From assembly GCA_945871005.1 (NCBI GenBank), contig CAMBUJ010000011.1, forward strand, positions 1 through 38,817: DNA of 38,817 nt. Reading direction: 5' to 3'. Position 1 is the stretch's first letter. Each line of letters starts with the position of its first letter. Both the position numbers and the translations under genes were made by a program. Positions 25,386-35,000 of this stretch are shown here, one piece after another. This DNA comes from Opitutus sp. GAS368. Lineage in GTDB: Bacteria; Verrucomicrobiota; Verrucomicrobiia; Opitutales; Opitutaceae. Under the pieces are notes generated by a model. That model had not been told where the DNA came from. It did no database searches and worked only from the letters and a program-made list of their open reading frames with translations.

Positions 25386-27193
25386 CCGTCGAAACTAATG
25401 GTGGTGGTACCCATCGTGGTGGTGCCCTTGGTGGTGGTACCTTTGGTGGTGGTCCCGGCTGTCGTGGTGCCCTTGGTGGTGGTGGCGGCGGTGGTGGTGC
25501 CCTTGGTGGTGGTGCCCGCAGTGGTGGTGGCGGCGGTGGTGGTGCCGGCTGTGGTTGTCGCCTTGGTCGTGGTGGCGGCGGTGGTGGTGCCGGCAGTGGT
25601 GGTGGCCTTGGTGGTGGTACCTGCGGTGGTGGTGGAACCCTTGGTGGTGGTGCCGGCCGTGGTGGTACCTTTGGTGGTGGTGGCAGCGGTGGTGGTGGCC
25701 TTGGTGGTGGTACCTGCTGTGGTGGTGGCCTTGGTGGTGGTACCTGCTGTGGTGGTGGAACCCTTGGTGGTGGTACCGGCCGTGGTGGTGCCTTTGGTGG
25801 TGGTGGCCTTGGTGGTGGTGGCCTTGGTGGTGGTGCCAGCCGTAGTGGTGCCCTTGGTGGTGGTACCTGCGGTGGTGGTGGAGCCCTTGGTGGAGGTGCC
25901 GGCCGTGGTGGTGCCCTTGGTGGTGGTCGCTGTGGTGGTGGTGGCCTTGGTGGTGGTGGCCTTGGTGGTGGTACCGGCCGTAGTGGTGCCGGCCGTGGTG
26001 GTGCCCTTGGTGGTGGTGCCGGCCGTGGTGGTGCCCTTGGTGGTGGTGCCAGCCGTGGTGGTACCGGCGGTGGTGGTGCCCGCCGTCGTAGTGCCCGCCG
26101 TGGTGGTGCCCGCCGTAGTTGTGCCCGCGGTGGTGGTTCCTAGGGTCGTCGTAGAGAGACCTGAGAAGGGCGTTAACGGGGTGGCGGTGTACGAGGATGT
26201 GCCCATCGGGTTACCCGACTTGGGCATAATCAGCCCTTCGGAGTAATTGGTTTGATAATAACTCGCACTGCCTCCGGGGATGAGCGGGTCGGTTTCCACC
26301 TTAGATGCGAGGTAGTTCATGCGCCATTTAACCGCCGTCTCCGGCAAATCCGTGGCGGAGGCCGTGGGCGTCGTTGAATCCACCTTGGCAAACAACTGGT
26401 AGTTGTCGGGGTTTATGTTTTTTGAAAGTACGGCGTAGGTGGTGCTGGAGGTGCTTCCGTACCAGCGCAGCTCATAAAGCTCGTCACTGCCGAGGACAAC
26501 TTCGTAGCGGCGCTCCCGCTGAATGGTTACTGTGGTGCTGGTAGTAAGGTCTTTTGGTGCGGTGCCTTGAGCGGTCTGAGCGGTGGCAAAACTCTTGTCT
26601 AAGGTTAAGGTGAGGTTGCCTGCAGCGCCGACCAAACCACTGACCCCGATGATTTTGAGCCCCTGGTTATTATTGGGATCAGTTGTGTCGTCGCGAGTAC
26701 TCGAAGTGTCTAGCGCACATCCCGAGTTGGGGTCGTTGACGATGAGGTAATCGCCCACTTCGACCAGCATGTCCCCCTGCTGGGTGATAACGATACTGGT
26801 TCTGCTGCTGGGGGTGGCTTCAGCCGGTGTGGCGACCGAGCCGATTGGAACACGGTAGGTGAGTTTCGGATAGTAGTCGTAGGTTTCCGTAGTGCCGGTA
26901 TGCGGATCCGCGTAGCTGAACGCTGCTTTATTGGTGCCCCACGTGACCGTCCGAATCGGATTGGGCAAGGAGGATTTATTGATCGCCGTGGACAGCTCGT
27001 GGGTGAGGTGTTCTTGCACCAACCGGGTGTTGGTGAGTGCTTTGGTGATGACCTGGTTTTTATGGATGATGCGGAAGGTCACCACAAAAGTCTGCGCGAC
27101 CGCCGCGAGCACGACCAAGCCGATGGTCGAGGCGATCATGATTTCGGCCAGGGTGAACCCCTTGGTTTTGGCGCGTAGGGTGGAAGCGTTCAC
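25382..27193 (-). CDS. PilW-like prepilin with C-terminal threonine-rich repeat stalk
   Basis: This 603-residue protein begins with a prepilin signal, TKGFTLAEIMIASTIGLVVL (G/F cleavage, Glu+5), followed by a PilW-like head of about 300 residues. Residues 348 to about 599 are about 49 tandem pentapeptides of the form TTTxx (xx mostly AG, KG, KA or AA), ending TTTISFDG. This tail is not found in classical PilW. Its extreme Thr content is the composition of a mucin-type, O-glycosylated stalk, but glycosylation is inferred. The start is GTG. It follows the PilV-like gene after nine bases and overlaps the giant PilX-like gene. Confidence 0.85.
   Translation of the reverse strand: MNASTLRAKTKGFTLAEIMIASTIGLVVLAAVAQTFVVTFRIIHKNQVITKALTNTRLVQEHLTHELSTAINKSSLPNPIRTVTWGTNKAAFSYADPHTGTTETYDYYPKLTYRVPIGSVATPAEATPSSRTSIVITQQGDMLVEVGDYLIVNDPNSGCALDTSSTRDDTTDPNNNQGLKIIGVSGLVGAAGNLTLTLDKSFATAQTAQGTAPKDLTTSTTVTIQRERRYEVVLGSDELYELRWYGSTSSTTYAVLSKNINPDNYQLFAKVDSTTPTASATDLPETAVKWRMNYLASKVETDPLIPGGSASYYQTNYSEGLIMPKSGNPMGTSSYTATPLTPFSGLSTTTLGTTTAGTTTAGTTTAGTTTAGTTTAGTTTAGTTTKGTTTAGTTTKGTTTAGTTTAGTTTKATTTKATTTTATTTKGTTTAGTSTKGSTTTAGTTTKGTTTAGTTTKATTTKATTTKGTTTAGTTTKGSTTTAGTTTKATTTAGTTTKATTTAATTTKGTTTAGTTTKGSTTTAGTTTKATTTAGTTTAATTTKATTTAGTTTAATTTAGTTTKGTTTAATTTKGTTTAGTTTKGTTTKGTTTMGTTTISFDG
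25397..26152 (-). repeat. 15-bp coding minisatellite (about 49 TTTxx pentapeptide repeats)
   Basis: The array is in frame with the PilW-like gene and encodes Thr-Thr-Thr-x-x units. On the plus strand it reads as GGTGGTGGT-rich units. Three units carry an extra Ser codon (STTTAG after a KG unit), always in the same local context, which points to duplication of larger blocks within the array. Units vary at silent sites (ACC, ACT, ACG, ACA), so the array is not perfectly homogeneous. It may expand or contract by slippage and may be hard to assemble correctly from short reads. Confidence 0.95.
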
Positions 27194-27202
27194 GGGATGG
27201 AA

Positions 27203-27925
27203 TCAGGGAATAGTACGAGAGGTCGACAGGCGCTGGGTGTAGGTTTTACCCGAGGGCAGCGTGTAGGAAATGGTGAAAATGCCCACCAACGAGTAGCCGG
27301 GCTGTTTGTAATAGGTGGTGGTCGGGGTTACTGTAGGGTTGGGGTCTAGCAGTGCACCGGTAGCGATATCCACCGGATAAACCGAGCGGGTGACACGGGC
27401 GGTGATCGGTGACACGCTGCTTCCATCGCCAAGGGTTACTTCTAAATAGGCTCCACTCGTGGCGGTGGCGACAGCAGGGGCGGTGGCGGCAGAGTCGTTT
27501 AGCCGGTTCAAGTTATCCATACCTGATCCGGTGGGCACGGCGGGAGTGAAAAAGGGGCGTACAAAGCCGTCGTCCGCAGTTTCCAGGCGTTGAAACTGGT
27601 CGATATAACTGAGCAACACGGCGCGTGCCTGGTCGTTATAGCGGGTGAGCTGGCTGATTTGGTAGGCCTTGGTGATGGCGGAATAGACGCCAAGGATAAC
27701 CATCATAAAAACCATCGTCGCCACCATGGCTTCCACCAAGGTGAACCCGCGCCGCGCACCCCACCGACGCGCGTCAAAACGACTCGCGCCCGGGGTCGCG
27801 TGGGGGCGCCGGCGTCCGAAAAATGAGGGGGTGTTCAGCAGTAGGGGCATAACCGATGCGGCTACAGTGGTCGTAACTGCGCGGCGGCTGCGATAGCAAA
27901 ATCGGCCCCAGCGGGCTAGGGCCAT
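27203..27925 (-). CDS. PilV-like minor prepilin
   Basis: This protein of up to 240 residues carries the prepilin signal RRGFTLVEAMVATMVFMMVILG, with G/F cleavage and Glu+5. SAITKAYQISQLTRYNDQARAVLLSY follows, a PilV-like helix. The long leader before the signal is unusual; the ATG at 27850 gives 215 residues and a shorter leader and may be the true start. It heads the second PilV-PilW-PilX-like module, nine bases before the Thr-repeat gene. A palindrome overlaps the upstream start codon (see 27916-27935). Confidence 0.75.
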   Translation of the reverse strand: MALARWGRFCYRSRRAVTTTVAASVMPLLLNTPSFFGRRRPHATPGASRFDARRWGARRGFTLVEAMVATMVFMMVILGVYSAITKAYQISQLTRYNDQARAVLLSYIDQFQRLETADDGFVRPFFTPAVPTGSGMDNLNRLNDSAATAPAVATATSGAYLEVTLGDGSSVSPITARVTRSVYPVDIATGALLDPNPTVTPTTTYYKQPGYSLVGIFTISYTLPSGKTYTQRLSTSRTIP

Positions 27926-27935
27926 TGGGCCCTAG
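27916..27935. repeat. 8-bp inverted repeat at the head of the second prepilin module
   Basis: CTAGGGCC (27916-27923) and GGCCCTAG (27928-27935) are exact reverse complements with a four-base centre. It spans the annotated upstream start codon of the PilV-like gene. If translation begins at 27850 instead, it lies in the leader and could be an operator or hairpin. The GCCCTA core recurs upstream of the other prepilin module. Confidence 0.4.
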
Positions 27936-28061
27936 TGGTAGCCTAACTCATTGGGCGTCAGAGAAGCTGTACGGTTAACGGTGAATGGGGCGGGGCGGCT
28001 GTTGCCTGCTGGGCGCGGGAGTTTGACGGTTTTTTCACCTCGCCCCACGGTGGTTGGGCGG

Positions 28062-29027
28062 TTAATGCGGGTCTTCGGCGGAGCGGGCGATAATCCAGGT
28101 CGGGCGGGCTTTTACTTCGTCGTAAATGCGGCCCAAGTATTCGCCGAGGACGCCCATGCAGACCAGTTGCACGCCGCTAAAAAGCGCCACCGCAAGCGCC
28201 AGTGAGGAGGGCAGCGCTTCTGGGCCCAGTCCAAGCGGCGCGAGCGCAGCGGGCCACTGCCGGAGCAGCAGGCTCGTCCCCGCCAAGCCGAGCGCGATCC
28301 CGCACAGGCCAAAGCCCAGGTAGGTGGCCAGGCGCAGCGGCACGGTGGAAAATGAAAACACGCCGTCGAGGGCCAGCTGCAAAGAGGCGCGCAGCGTGTA
28401 GTGTGCTTGACCGGCGGCGCGGGCGTGGCGCTTAAACACCAGCGCTTTTTGGCGGAACCCGACCCACGAACGCAGCCCGCGCAAGTAGCGGCTGCGTTCG
28501 GGCAGGCGCGTGATGATGTCCACAACTTTGCGGTCAAACAGCGCGAAATCCCCCGAGTCGGGCGGGATGTGGATGGAGGCGAGTTTCTCCATGATCCGAT
28601 AAAAAACCCACGCGAGCGCTTGTTTCAGTGCGGGGTCGTCGCGGCTCTCGCGCACCCCATAAACGACGTCGTAGCCCGCCTGCCACTCGTTGATAAAGCG
28701 CACCAGCTCCTCGGGCGGATCTTGCAGGTCGGCGTCGATCACCACGGCTGCGTCACCTCGGGCCTTGGCCAAACCGGCGGACACCGCCGCCTGGTGGCCG
28801 AAATTCCGCGAGAACGCGTGGCCGCGCCAGTGCGGCAGGGCCGCAGCCTGGGACTGGATGAGCGCCCACGTGCGGTCGTTTGAGCCGTCGTCGATGCAAA
28901 TCACCTCGTGGCGGCCGGGCCAGCTGCGCATCGCCGCCTCCAGGCGCTGGAACAAAATCGGCAGCGCCTCCTCCTCGTTATAGCAGGGCACGATGACGGA
29001 AATCAGCGGGTCTTGGGGGCGGCTCAT
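28062..29027 (-). CDS. GT2-family polyprenyl-phosphate glycosyltransferase (GtrB/DPM1-like)
   Basis: This 321-residue protein has an intact GT2 domain: ISVIVPCYNEEEALPILFQRL, VICIDDGSNDRTW, FSRNFGHQAAVSAGL and the DxD region VVIDADLQDPPEEL. RYLRGLRSWVGFRQ is typical of the GtrB/ArnC/DPM1 branch. Two C-terminal membrane helices (about residues 230-300) anchor it to the inner membrane. Enzymes of this type move glucose, mannose or a modified sugar from a nucleotide donor onto a polyprenyl phosphate. It stands 136 bases ahead of the second prepilin module on the same strand. Confidence 0.88.
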   Translation of the reverse strand: MSRPQDPLISVIVPCYNEEEALPILFQRLEAAMRSWPGRHEVICIDDGSNDRTWALIQSQAAALPHWRGHAFSRNFGHQAAVSAGLAKARGDAAVVIDADLQDPPEELVRFINEWQAGYDVVYGVRESRDDPALKQALAWVFYRIMEKLASIHIPPDSGDFALFDRKVVDIITRLPERSRYLRGLRSWVGFRQKALVFKRHARAAGQAHYTLRASLQLALDGVFSFSTVPLRLATYLGFGLCGIALGLAGTSLLLRQWPAALAPLGLGPEALPSSLALAVALFSGVQLVCMGVLGEYLGRIYDEVKARPTWIIARSAEDPH

Positions 29028-29070
29028 GGTGGCGTGATTTCGCTTCGGCCTTTCACGGCTGGGTTATGCG

Positions 29071-29094
29071 GCGGAAGGTGGGTTCACCTTTCGC
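29071..29094. repeat. 10-bp hairpin in the divergent promoter region
   Basis: GCGGAAGGTG (29071-29080) can pair with CACCTTTCGC (29085-29094) around a four-base loop, with one G-T pair. It lies in the 142-base gap between the divergent GT2 and AddB-like genes. There is no adjacent T-run on either strand, so it is not a standard terminator. Its role is unknown. Confidence 0.35.
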
Positions 29095-29214
29095 GCGTGT
29101 AAAGCCTGCGAAGCAGCCCGCCGCGCCAAGTGCATAAATTAACACTTCAAGTGCTCCCCACATCTGGGGTTGTCTGTGCCTGCCAAACCGCGTGTAACTG
29201 CCGCCTCTTTCCGG

Positions 29215-32091
29215 ATGCCTTCACCTCGCCTTCACGTTCTGCCTTGGAACCAACCGCTGGTGTCGGCCGTCGTCACCTGGCTCGCGGGCGACTGGTCCGG
29301 CGCCGCCGCGCTCGATCTTGCCGACCAACTCGTGGTCGTGCCCACCCGCCAAGCCGGTCGCCGCTTGCGCGAAGCGCTCGCCACTCACGCCGCCGCGCGT
29401 AACCAAGCCGTTTTTCCGCCGCGCGTCTTCATGCCCGAGCAACTGGTCGCCAGCGCCGCGCCGACCGGCACCACCGTCGCTTCGCGCGCCGAGTTTTTGT
29501 TGGCCTGGGCCGAGGTGCTGCGCTCCGCCGATCTTGCCACTTTGCGCGCGGTGTTCCCCGTCGATCCACCGGCGCGCTCCTTTGCCTGGGCATCGCGTCT
29601 GGCGCGCGAATTTGTCCGCCTGCAGGCCACCTTGGCCGAGGGCGGTCTGCGTATGGGCGATGTGGTGACGCGCGCCGGCGAAGCTTTTCCCGAGGCCGAC
29701 CGCTGGGTGCAACTGGGCGAACTGGAGGCCGCCTGCGAGGCCGTTTTGGCGGCGCGCGGGCTGTGCGACCCTCAAGCGGCGAAAATCGCCTTCGCCGCCG
29801 CGCCGCTTCCGCCACCTGGAATTCACCGCATCGTGCTAGCCGGTTCTCCCGACCCGTTGCCGCTGGCCGTGCGCGTGCTCGGCGCCTACGCCGAAGCCGG
29901 CTTGCCGGTGGTGGTGCTCGCGGCGGGCGACTCGGCGGACAGTTTCGACACGTGGGGCCACCCGAACCCTGCGTTTTGGGCAACCCAGCCGCTGGCCTGG
30001 CCGGATTTTGAGCAACGCGTGCGGCTTTGCGCGGACCCGTCCGCGCAGGCCGAGTTGATCGTCGACTGCGCACGCGGTTACGGCGACACGCCCGGCGGGT
30101 GCCTCGGCGTGGGCGTGGCCGATGCCGAGGTGTTGCCGTCGTTGGAAAACGGCCTCGCCCGGGCCGAAGTGCCGGCCTTTAACCCCGAGGGGAGGCCGCT
30201 GCGTTCCTCGGCGTTGCACACGCTGCTCACCGCGTTGGGCGAGTTGGTCGGCGACGAGCCGTCCTTCGCTGCGGTGGCGGCGCTGCTGCGTTGCCCCGAT
30301 GTGCTGACCTGGCTGGGCGGTTCGCCCTCGCAACTCTTGTCATCGCTCGACGACCTGCACACCGAGCACTTGCCGGCGACGCTCTCGGCAGCCCGAACCC
30401 TGGCGGAAAACGCCCCCGTCGATCCGCTTCGCGCCGCGCAACGGGCCGCGTTGCTGTCCGCACTCACCGCAGTGTCGCGCCTGCGCACCACGCTGCGCGC
30501 CGGCCAATTCCCCTCCAATGTACGCCGCGTGCTCACCGAGATTTTTAAAAACCGCCGTTTCAACCTCGCGGTGCCCGAGGACGCACTCGCGGTCGAGGCG
30601 GCACAAGGCTGGGGCGAGGTGCTGGCCGAGCTGGAAGCAGCGGTGAAACGTTTCCCGGGGCTGGCCTCCTCCGAGGTCTGGGAGCTGGCCCTGCGTGCGT
30701 TCGGCGATAGCCAGCGTTTCGACGAAAAGCCCGCCGGCGCCGTCGAGTTGCAGGGTTGGCTGGAGCTGCTGTGGGATGACGTGCCGCACCTTATCGTGGC
30801 CGGGTTTAACGACGGCTGCGTGCCCGACGCGGTGGTGGGCGATCCCTTTTTGCCGGAGTCGCTGCGTGGACGACTTGGGCTGAAAACCAACGCGGGGCGC
30901 TTCGCCCGTGACGCCTATTTGTTGCACGCGCTGGCGGCGGCCCGCGCTGACGGACGCGGGCGGCTCGATCTGTTGGTGGGCAAAACCTCGGCGGCGGGCG
31001 ACCCGTTGCGCCCCTCGCGCCTGCTGCTGCAATGCGCCGACGCCGACCTGCCCGAGCGCGTGCGGTTTTTGTTTAGCCCCGTGGCGGCGGCACGGCCTGC
31101 CCCGGCGTGGCGGCGCGCCTGGAAACTCGCGCCGCGCACCGACGCCAAAATCGAAAAACTCTCCGTCACGGCGTTCCGCGATCACCTCAAATGCCCGTTC
31201 CGCTTTTATTTAAAACACGGGCTGAAAATGTCTGCGGTCGATCCGCACAAGGCGGAGCTCGACGCGATGGATTTCGGCAACCTTTGCCACGGTGCGCTGG
31301 AGGCGATGGGCCAGCCCGATTCGCCGGTGCGCGACTGCACGGACGCCGGCGTGTTACGCGGATTTTTGCTGGGCGAATTGGAGCGCAGCGCCCGCGAGCG
31401 TTACGGCGACACGCCGATATTGCCCCTCGTGGTGCAGTTGGAATCAGCCCGTCAGCGGTTGGCCAAGGTCGCGGAAATTCAGGCGCAACAACGCGCCGAA
31501 GGCTGGGTGATCGAGCGCACCGAAATGAAATTTGAAATCAACTTCGGCGGCCTGCCGGTGCGCGGGAAAATCGACCGCATCGACCGCAACGAGCTCACCG
31601 GAGCGGTGCGCGTGCTTGACTACAAAACCTCGGACCAGCCGGTGAATCCTGCCAACGCACACACACGCTCGCTCAAGCGCAGCGAGGACGTGGCGGCGCT
31701 GCCGGAGTACGCGCGTTTTGTGACTGCGGACGGCGAGGAGTCGGTCTGGATCGACCTGCAACTTCCGCTCTACCTGGAGGCGGTGGCGGAGGAGTTTGGG
31801 CACGCGGTGAGCTGCGGTTATTTTAACCTGCCGAAAGCTTCGGGGGAAACCGGCATCGCGGTGTGGGGCGGCTACGACGGCGAGCTGCAAGCGGCGGCGC
31901 GGCGGTGCGCGGAGGGCGTGGTGGCGGCGGTGCAAGCGCGGATGTTCTGGCCGCCGTCTGAGGACGTGCCGGCGGAGTGGGATGATTTTGCAGGGCTGTT
32001 TTTTAACGGCGCCGAGGCGAGCGTGGAATGGACTCCGGTTGAGCCGCAGCGAGACGCGCCGGTCATGCCGGATGAGGAGGCTGTAGTATGA
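29215..32091 (+). CDS. addB: AddB-like helicase-nuclease subunit (PD-(D/E)XK nuclease)
   Basis: This protein of about 958 residues is the likely partner of the downstream AddA-like enzyme. The N-terminal region (LVVVPTRQAGRRLREAL) looks like the inactivated helicase fold of AddB/RexB. The C-terminal nuclease shows VTAFRDHLKCPFRFYLKHGL, FGNLCHGALEAMG (His), VRGKIDRIDRNE (Asp) and VLDYKTSD (Asp/Lys). The C-terminal Cys-x2-Cys-x5-Cys of iron-sulfur AddB proteins is absent. In-frame GTG (29176) and TTG (29170) starts are alternatives. It ends in an ATGA overlap with the helicase gene, which strongly supports a two-subunit complex. Confidence 0.82.
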   Translation: MPSPRLHVLPWNQPLVSAVVTWLAGDWSGAAALDLADQLVVVPTRQAGRRLREALATHAAARNQAVFPPRVFMPEQLVASAAPTGTTVASRAEFLLAWAEVLRSADLATLRAVFPVDPPARSFAWASRLAREFVRLQATLAEGGLRMGDVVTRAGEAFPEADRWVQLGELEAACEAVLAARGLCDPQAAKIAFAAAPLPPPGIHRIVLAGSPDPLPLAVRVLGAYAEAGLPVVVLAAGDSADSFDTWGHPNPAFWATQPLAWPDFEQRVRLCADPSAQAELIVDCARGYGDTPGGCLGVGVADAEVLPSLENGLARAEVPAFNPEGRPLRSSALHTLLTALGELVGDEPSFAAVAALLRCPDVLTWLGGSPSQLLSSLDDLHTEHLPATLSAARTLAENAPVDPLRAAQRAALLSALTAVSRLRTTLRAGQFPSNVRRVLTEIFKNRRFNLAVPEDALAVEAAQGWGEVLAELEAAVKRFPGLASSEVWELALRAFGDSQRFDEKPAGAVELQGWLELLWDDVPHLIVAGFNDGCVPDAVVGDPFLPESLRGRLGLKTNAGRFARDAYLLHALAAARADGRGRLDLLVGKTSAAGDPLRPSRLLLQCADADLPERVRFLFSPVAAARPAPAWRRAWKLAPRTDAKIEKLSVTAFRDHLKCPFRFYLKHGLKMSAVDPHKAELDAMDFGNLCHGALEAMGQPDSPVRDCTDAGVLRGFLLGELERSARERYGDTPILPLVVQLESARQRLAKVAEIQAQQRAEGWVIERTEMKFEINFGGLPVRGKIDRIDRNELTGAVRVLDYKTSDQPVNPANAHTRSLKRSEDVAALPEYARFVTADGEESVWIDLQLPLYLEAVAEEFGHAVSCGYFNLPKASGETGIAVWGGYDGELQAAARRCAEGVVAAVQARMFWPPSEDVPAEWDDFAGLFFNGAEASVEWTPVEPQRDAPVMPDEEAVV

Positions 32092-35000
32092 AATCACTTA
32101 CGCACCAGATGATCCTCGCCTCGGCGGGTTCGGGTAAAACCTACGCGCTGACCAACCGCTTTGTGCAATTGCTCGCCGGTGGCGCGCCGCCCGAGCGCAT
32201 CGTGGCGCTCACGTTTACCCGCAAAGCGGCGGGCGAGTTTTTCGACGAGATTTTGAACAAGCTGGCGCGAGCGGCCAGTGACGTTGCGGAGGCCAAGCGC
32301 ATCGCGGCGGAGATCGGCGAACCCCACCTCGGGCCGGCGGACTTTTTGAAATTGTTGCGCGGGATGACGGCGGCGATGCATCGGCTGGCGCTGGGTACGC
32401 TGGATGGTTTTTTCGGTCGGGTGGTGCGGGCATTTCCACTGGAGCTGGGCCTCGGCGGTGAGTTTGAGATTTTGCAGGAGCACGGGGCGCGGCGGGAACG
32501 GCAGCGGGTGTTGCGCGAGCTGTTTTCGCGGCCGAACGGCGAACTCGATGACGCGCAGCGGGAGTTCGTTGAAGCGTTTAAGCGGGCCACGTTTGGGGCG
32601 GAGGAGAAGCGCTTGGCGGCGCGGTTGGATCACTTCATCGACCTGCACCAGAATCTGTATTTGGACGCACCGGAAGGCGCGGCCTGGGGGCAGGCGGCGC
32701 GCATCTGGCCGGAGGGCTCGTTGTGGCTGGAGGGCGGTGGTGACGCGAAAGGCGCGGCCCAGGTGCTCCGCCGCTGGGCCGAGGGAGCCTGCACCAATGA
32801 AAAGCAGCGCGCCCGCTGGGATGATTTTGTCGCCGCCTTTGAAGCCTGGTCACCGGGCGCGATGCTGCCGGACCCGCTGCTGTACGTTTTGGAAAAAGCG
32901 GTCGAGGCCTGGGATGAGTTAATCGAGGGCGCGGCCGAGCTGATCATTGAGCGGAAAAAACAAGCCGTGCCGGCCGAGCCGTGCGCGGCGCTGGTGGCGC
33001 TTACGCGCACGGTGTTCGCCGGAGAGTTGAAGCGCCGGCTGGAGATGACGCAGGGCATTCACACTGTGTTGCGCGGCTACGAAACCGTTTACCACCAGCT
33101 GGTGCGGCGGGCGGGTAAATTGACGTTTGCCGACGTGCAGCGGCTGCTGATGCCCGAACTGGGTGCGCCGCGCCTGGTGAGTGGAGTCGAGGCGCGCGAT
33201 GACGGCGACGCCGACTATGATTTGGCGGAGGCGCGCTTGGCGGTGGATTGGCGCTTGGATGCGAAGTTCGACCACTGGCTGCTCGACGAATTTCAAGATA
33301 CCAGCCGCGGCCAATGGAGCGTGTTGCGCAACCTGATCGACGAGGTCGTGCAAGATCCGGAGGCGCGCCGCAGCTTGTTCTATGTGGGCGACGTGAAACA
33401 GGCGATCTACGCTTGGCGCGGAGGCGATCCGCGGCTGTTTCGCGAGATTTTCAACCACTACAACGAATCGGCGCCGGGCACCCTCGCCGAGGGGCGGCTC
33501 GACCAGTCGTGGCGCTCGGGGCCAGTTATCGTTTCGGCCGTGAATCGGGTTTTTGGTGACGCCGAGGCGCTGGTCGCTCGCGTGCCCGGCCCCACGGCGC
33601 AGCGCTGGACCAGCGAATGGCGCGACCACGAAAGTGCGCGGCCGCAGTTGGCCGGACAAGTCGCCTGGCTGTACGGCGAGAACGACGAGGCGCGGGCGGC
33701 GCTGGTTTTGCAGTTGCTCGACGAAATCAAGCCGCTTGAGCGCGGGCTCTCGGTGGCGGTGTTGGTGCAGTCGAACGAGTCAGCGACGTGGCTGGCGGAT
33801 TATCTGAGGCGTGAAGGCGGCATGGCCGCGGTGGCGGCGTCGGATTTGCATGTGGGCACGGATAACCCGCTCACGACGGTGGTGCTGGCGCTGTTGCAAG
33901 CGGCGGCGCATCCCGGCGACCGACTGGCGCGTGAACAAGTGCGCATGTCGCCCCTGGCGGCGGCGCTCGAGGCTGCGGGCTGGGGACGCGCCGAAGCGTT
34001 GACGGAAGGGCTGCTGAAGCAGGTGCACGCCGAGGGGTTTGCCCGGACGGTGGACACCTGGTTGCGCCGGCTCGAGGCGGTGCTGGCGGCCGACGATGGC
34101 TTTAGCCGGGAGCGTGCGCGGCAATTGGCGGCGGCGGCGCAACTGTTTGATGAAACCGGGAGCCGCGACGTGGCGGAGTTTGTGCAGTTTGCCGGTCGGC
34201 ATGTGGTGCGCGATGCCGAGACCGCTGCGGTGGTGCAGGTGATGACGATCCACAAGTCCAAGGGCCTCGGCTTTGACGTGGTGCTGTTGCCTGATTTGGA
34301 GGGCAACTCGCTGTCGACCCGGCGGCGCGAAGGGTTGGCCATTCAGCGAGCCGCTGATCGTTCGGTGGAGTGGGTGATGGATCTGCCGGCGAAGTTGTTT
34401 CATGAGCACGACCCGGTGCTCGCCGCCCATGTGGCCGAAGCCGAGGCTGAGGCGGCCTACGAAAAACTGTGTCTGTTTTATGTGGCGATGACGCGCGCCA
34501 AACGGGCGCTTTATCTCATCACTAAACCGGTGAGTGGAAAATCGAAGTCGGATAATTTCCCCCGGTTGCTGGCGGAAACGCTCGGCACCGCCGGCGTGGG
34601 CGGCGACATCGGTGTGGGCAAGTGGCGCGGGGCGGGAGCGTATGCCGACGGGGCCGCCGACTGGTTTGAGGCCAGCGCGATTGTCTCGGACGGCGTGGCC
34701 GAAACATCGGTTGAAAGTGGTATTGAAGTACTGGTGACGGCTGAGCCGGTGGTTCGCCATGCGGCGCGCACGCCCTCGGGCACAAAGGCCGGGGTGGTGA
34801 GTGGAGCGGTGCTGTTTGGCGAGTCGACTGCGGTGGCGGCGAGTTTCGGCACAGAGGTGCATGCGGCGCTGGCGGCGGTGGAGTGGGGCGGGTTTTCGCC
34901 CGAAGTGTTGGCGGCCTGGCAGGCGGCGGGAATGGGGGAGGCGGTTGTAGCCGAAGCGCGGGGATGCCTGGAGTCTGCGGCAGTGGAGGAGGTCTTCGCC

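Noticed and set aside
25397-26152. Possible CRISPR array
   Set aside because: Units are contiguous 15-bp coding repeats with no unique spacers.
25398-26246. A 282-residue plus-strand ORF of Val-Val-Val-Pro repeats
   Set aside because: It is the antisense of the Thr-rich repeat; the minus frame has a prepilin signal, a normal head domain and operon overlaps.
33780-34862. A 360-residue minus-strand ORF within addA
   Set aside because: His/Arg-rich shadow ORF; the plus frame contains helicase motifs V and VI here.
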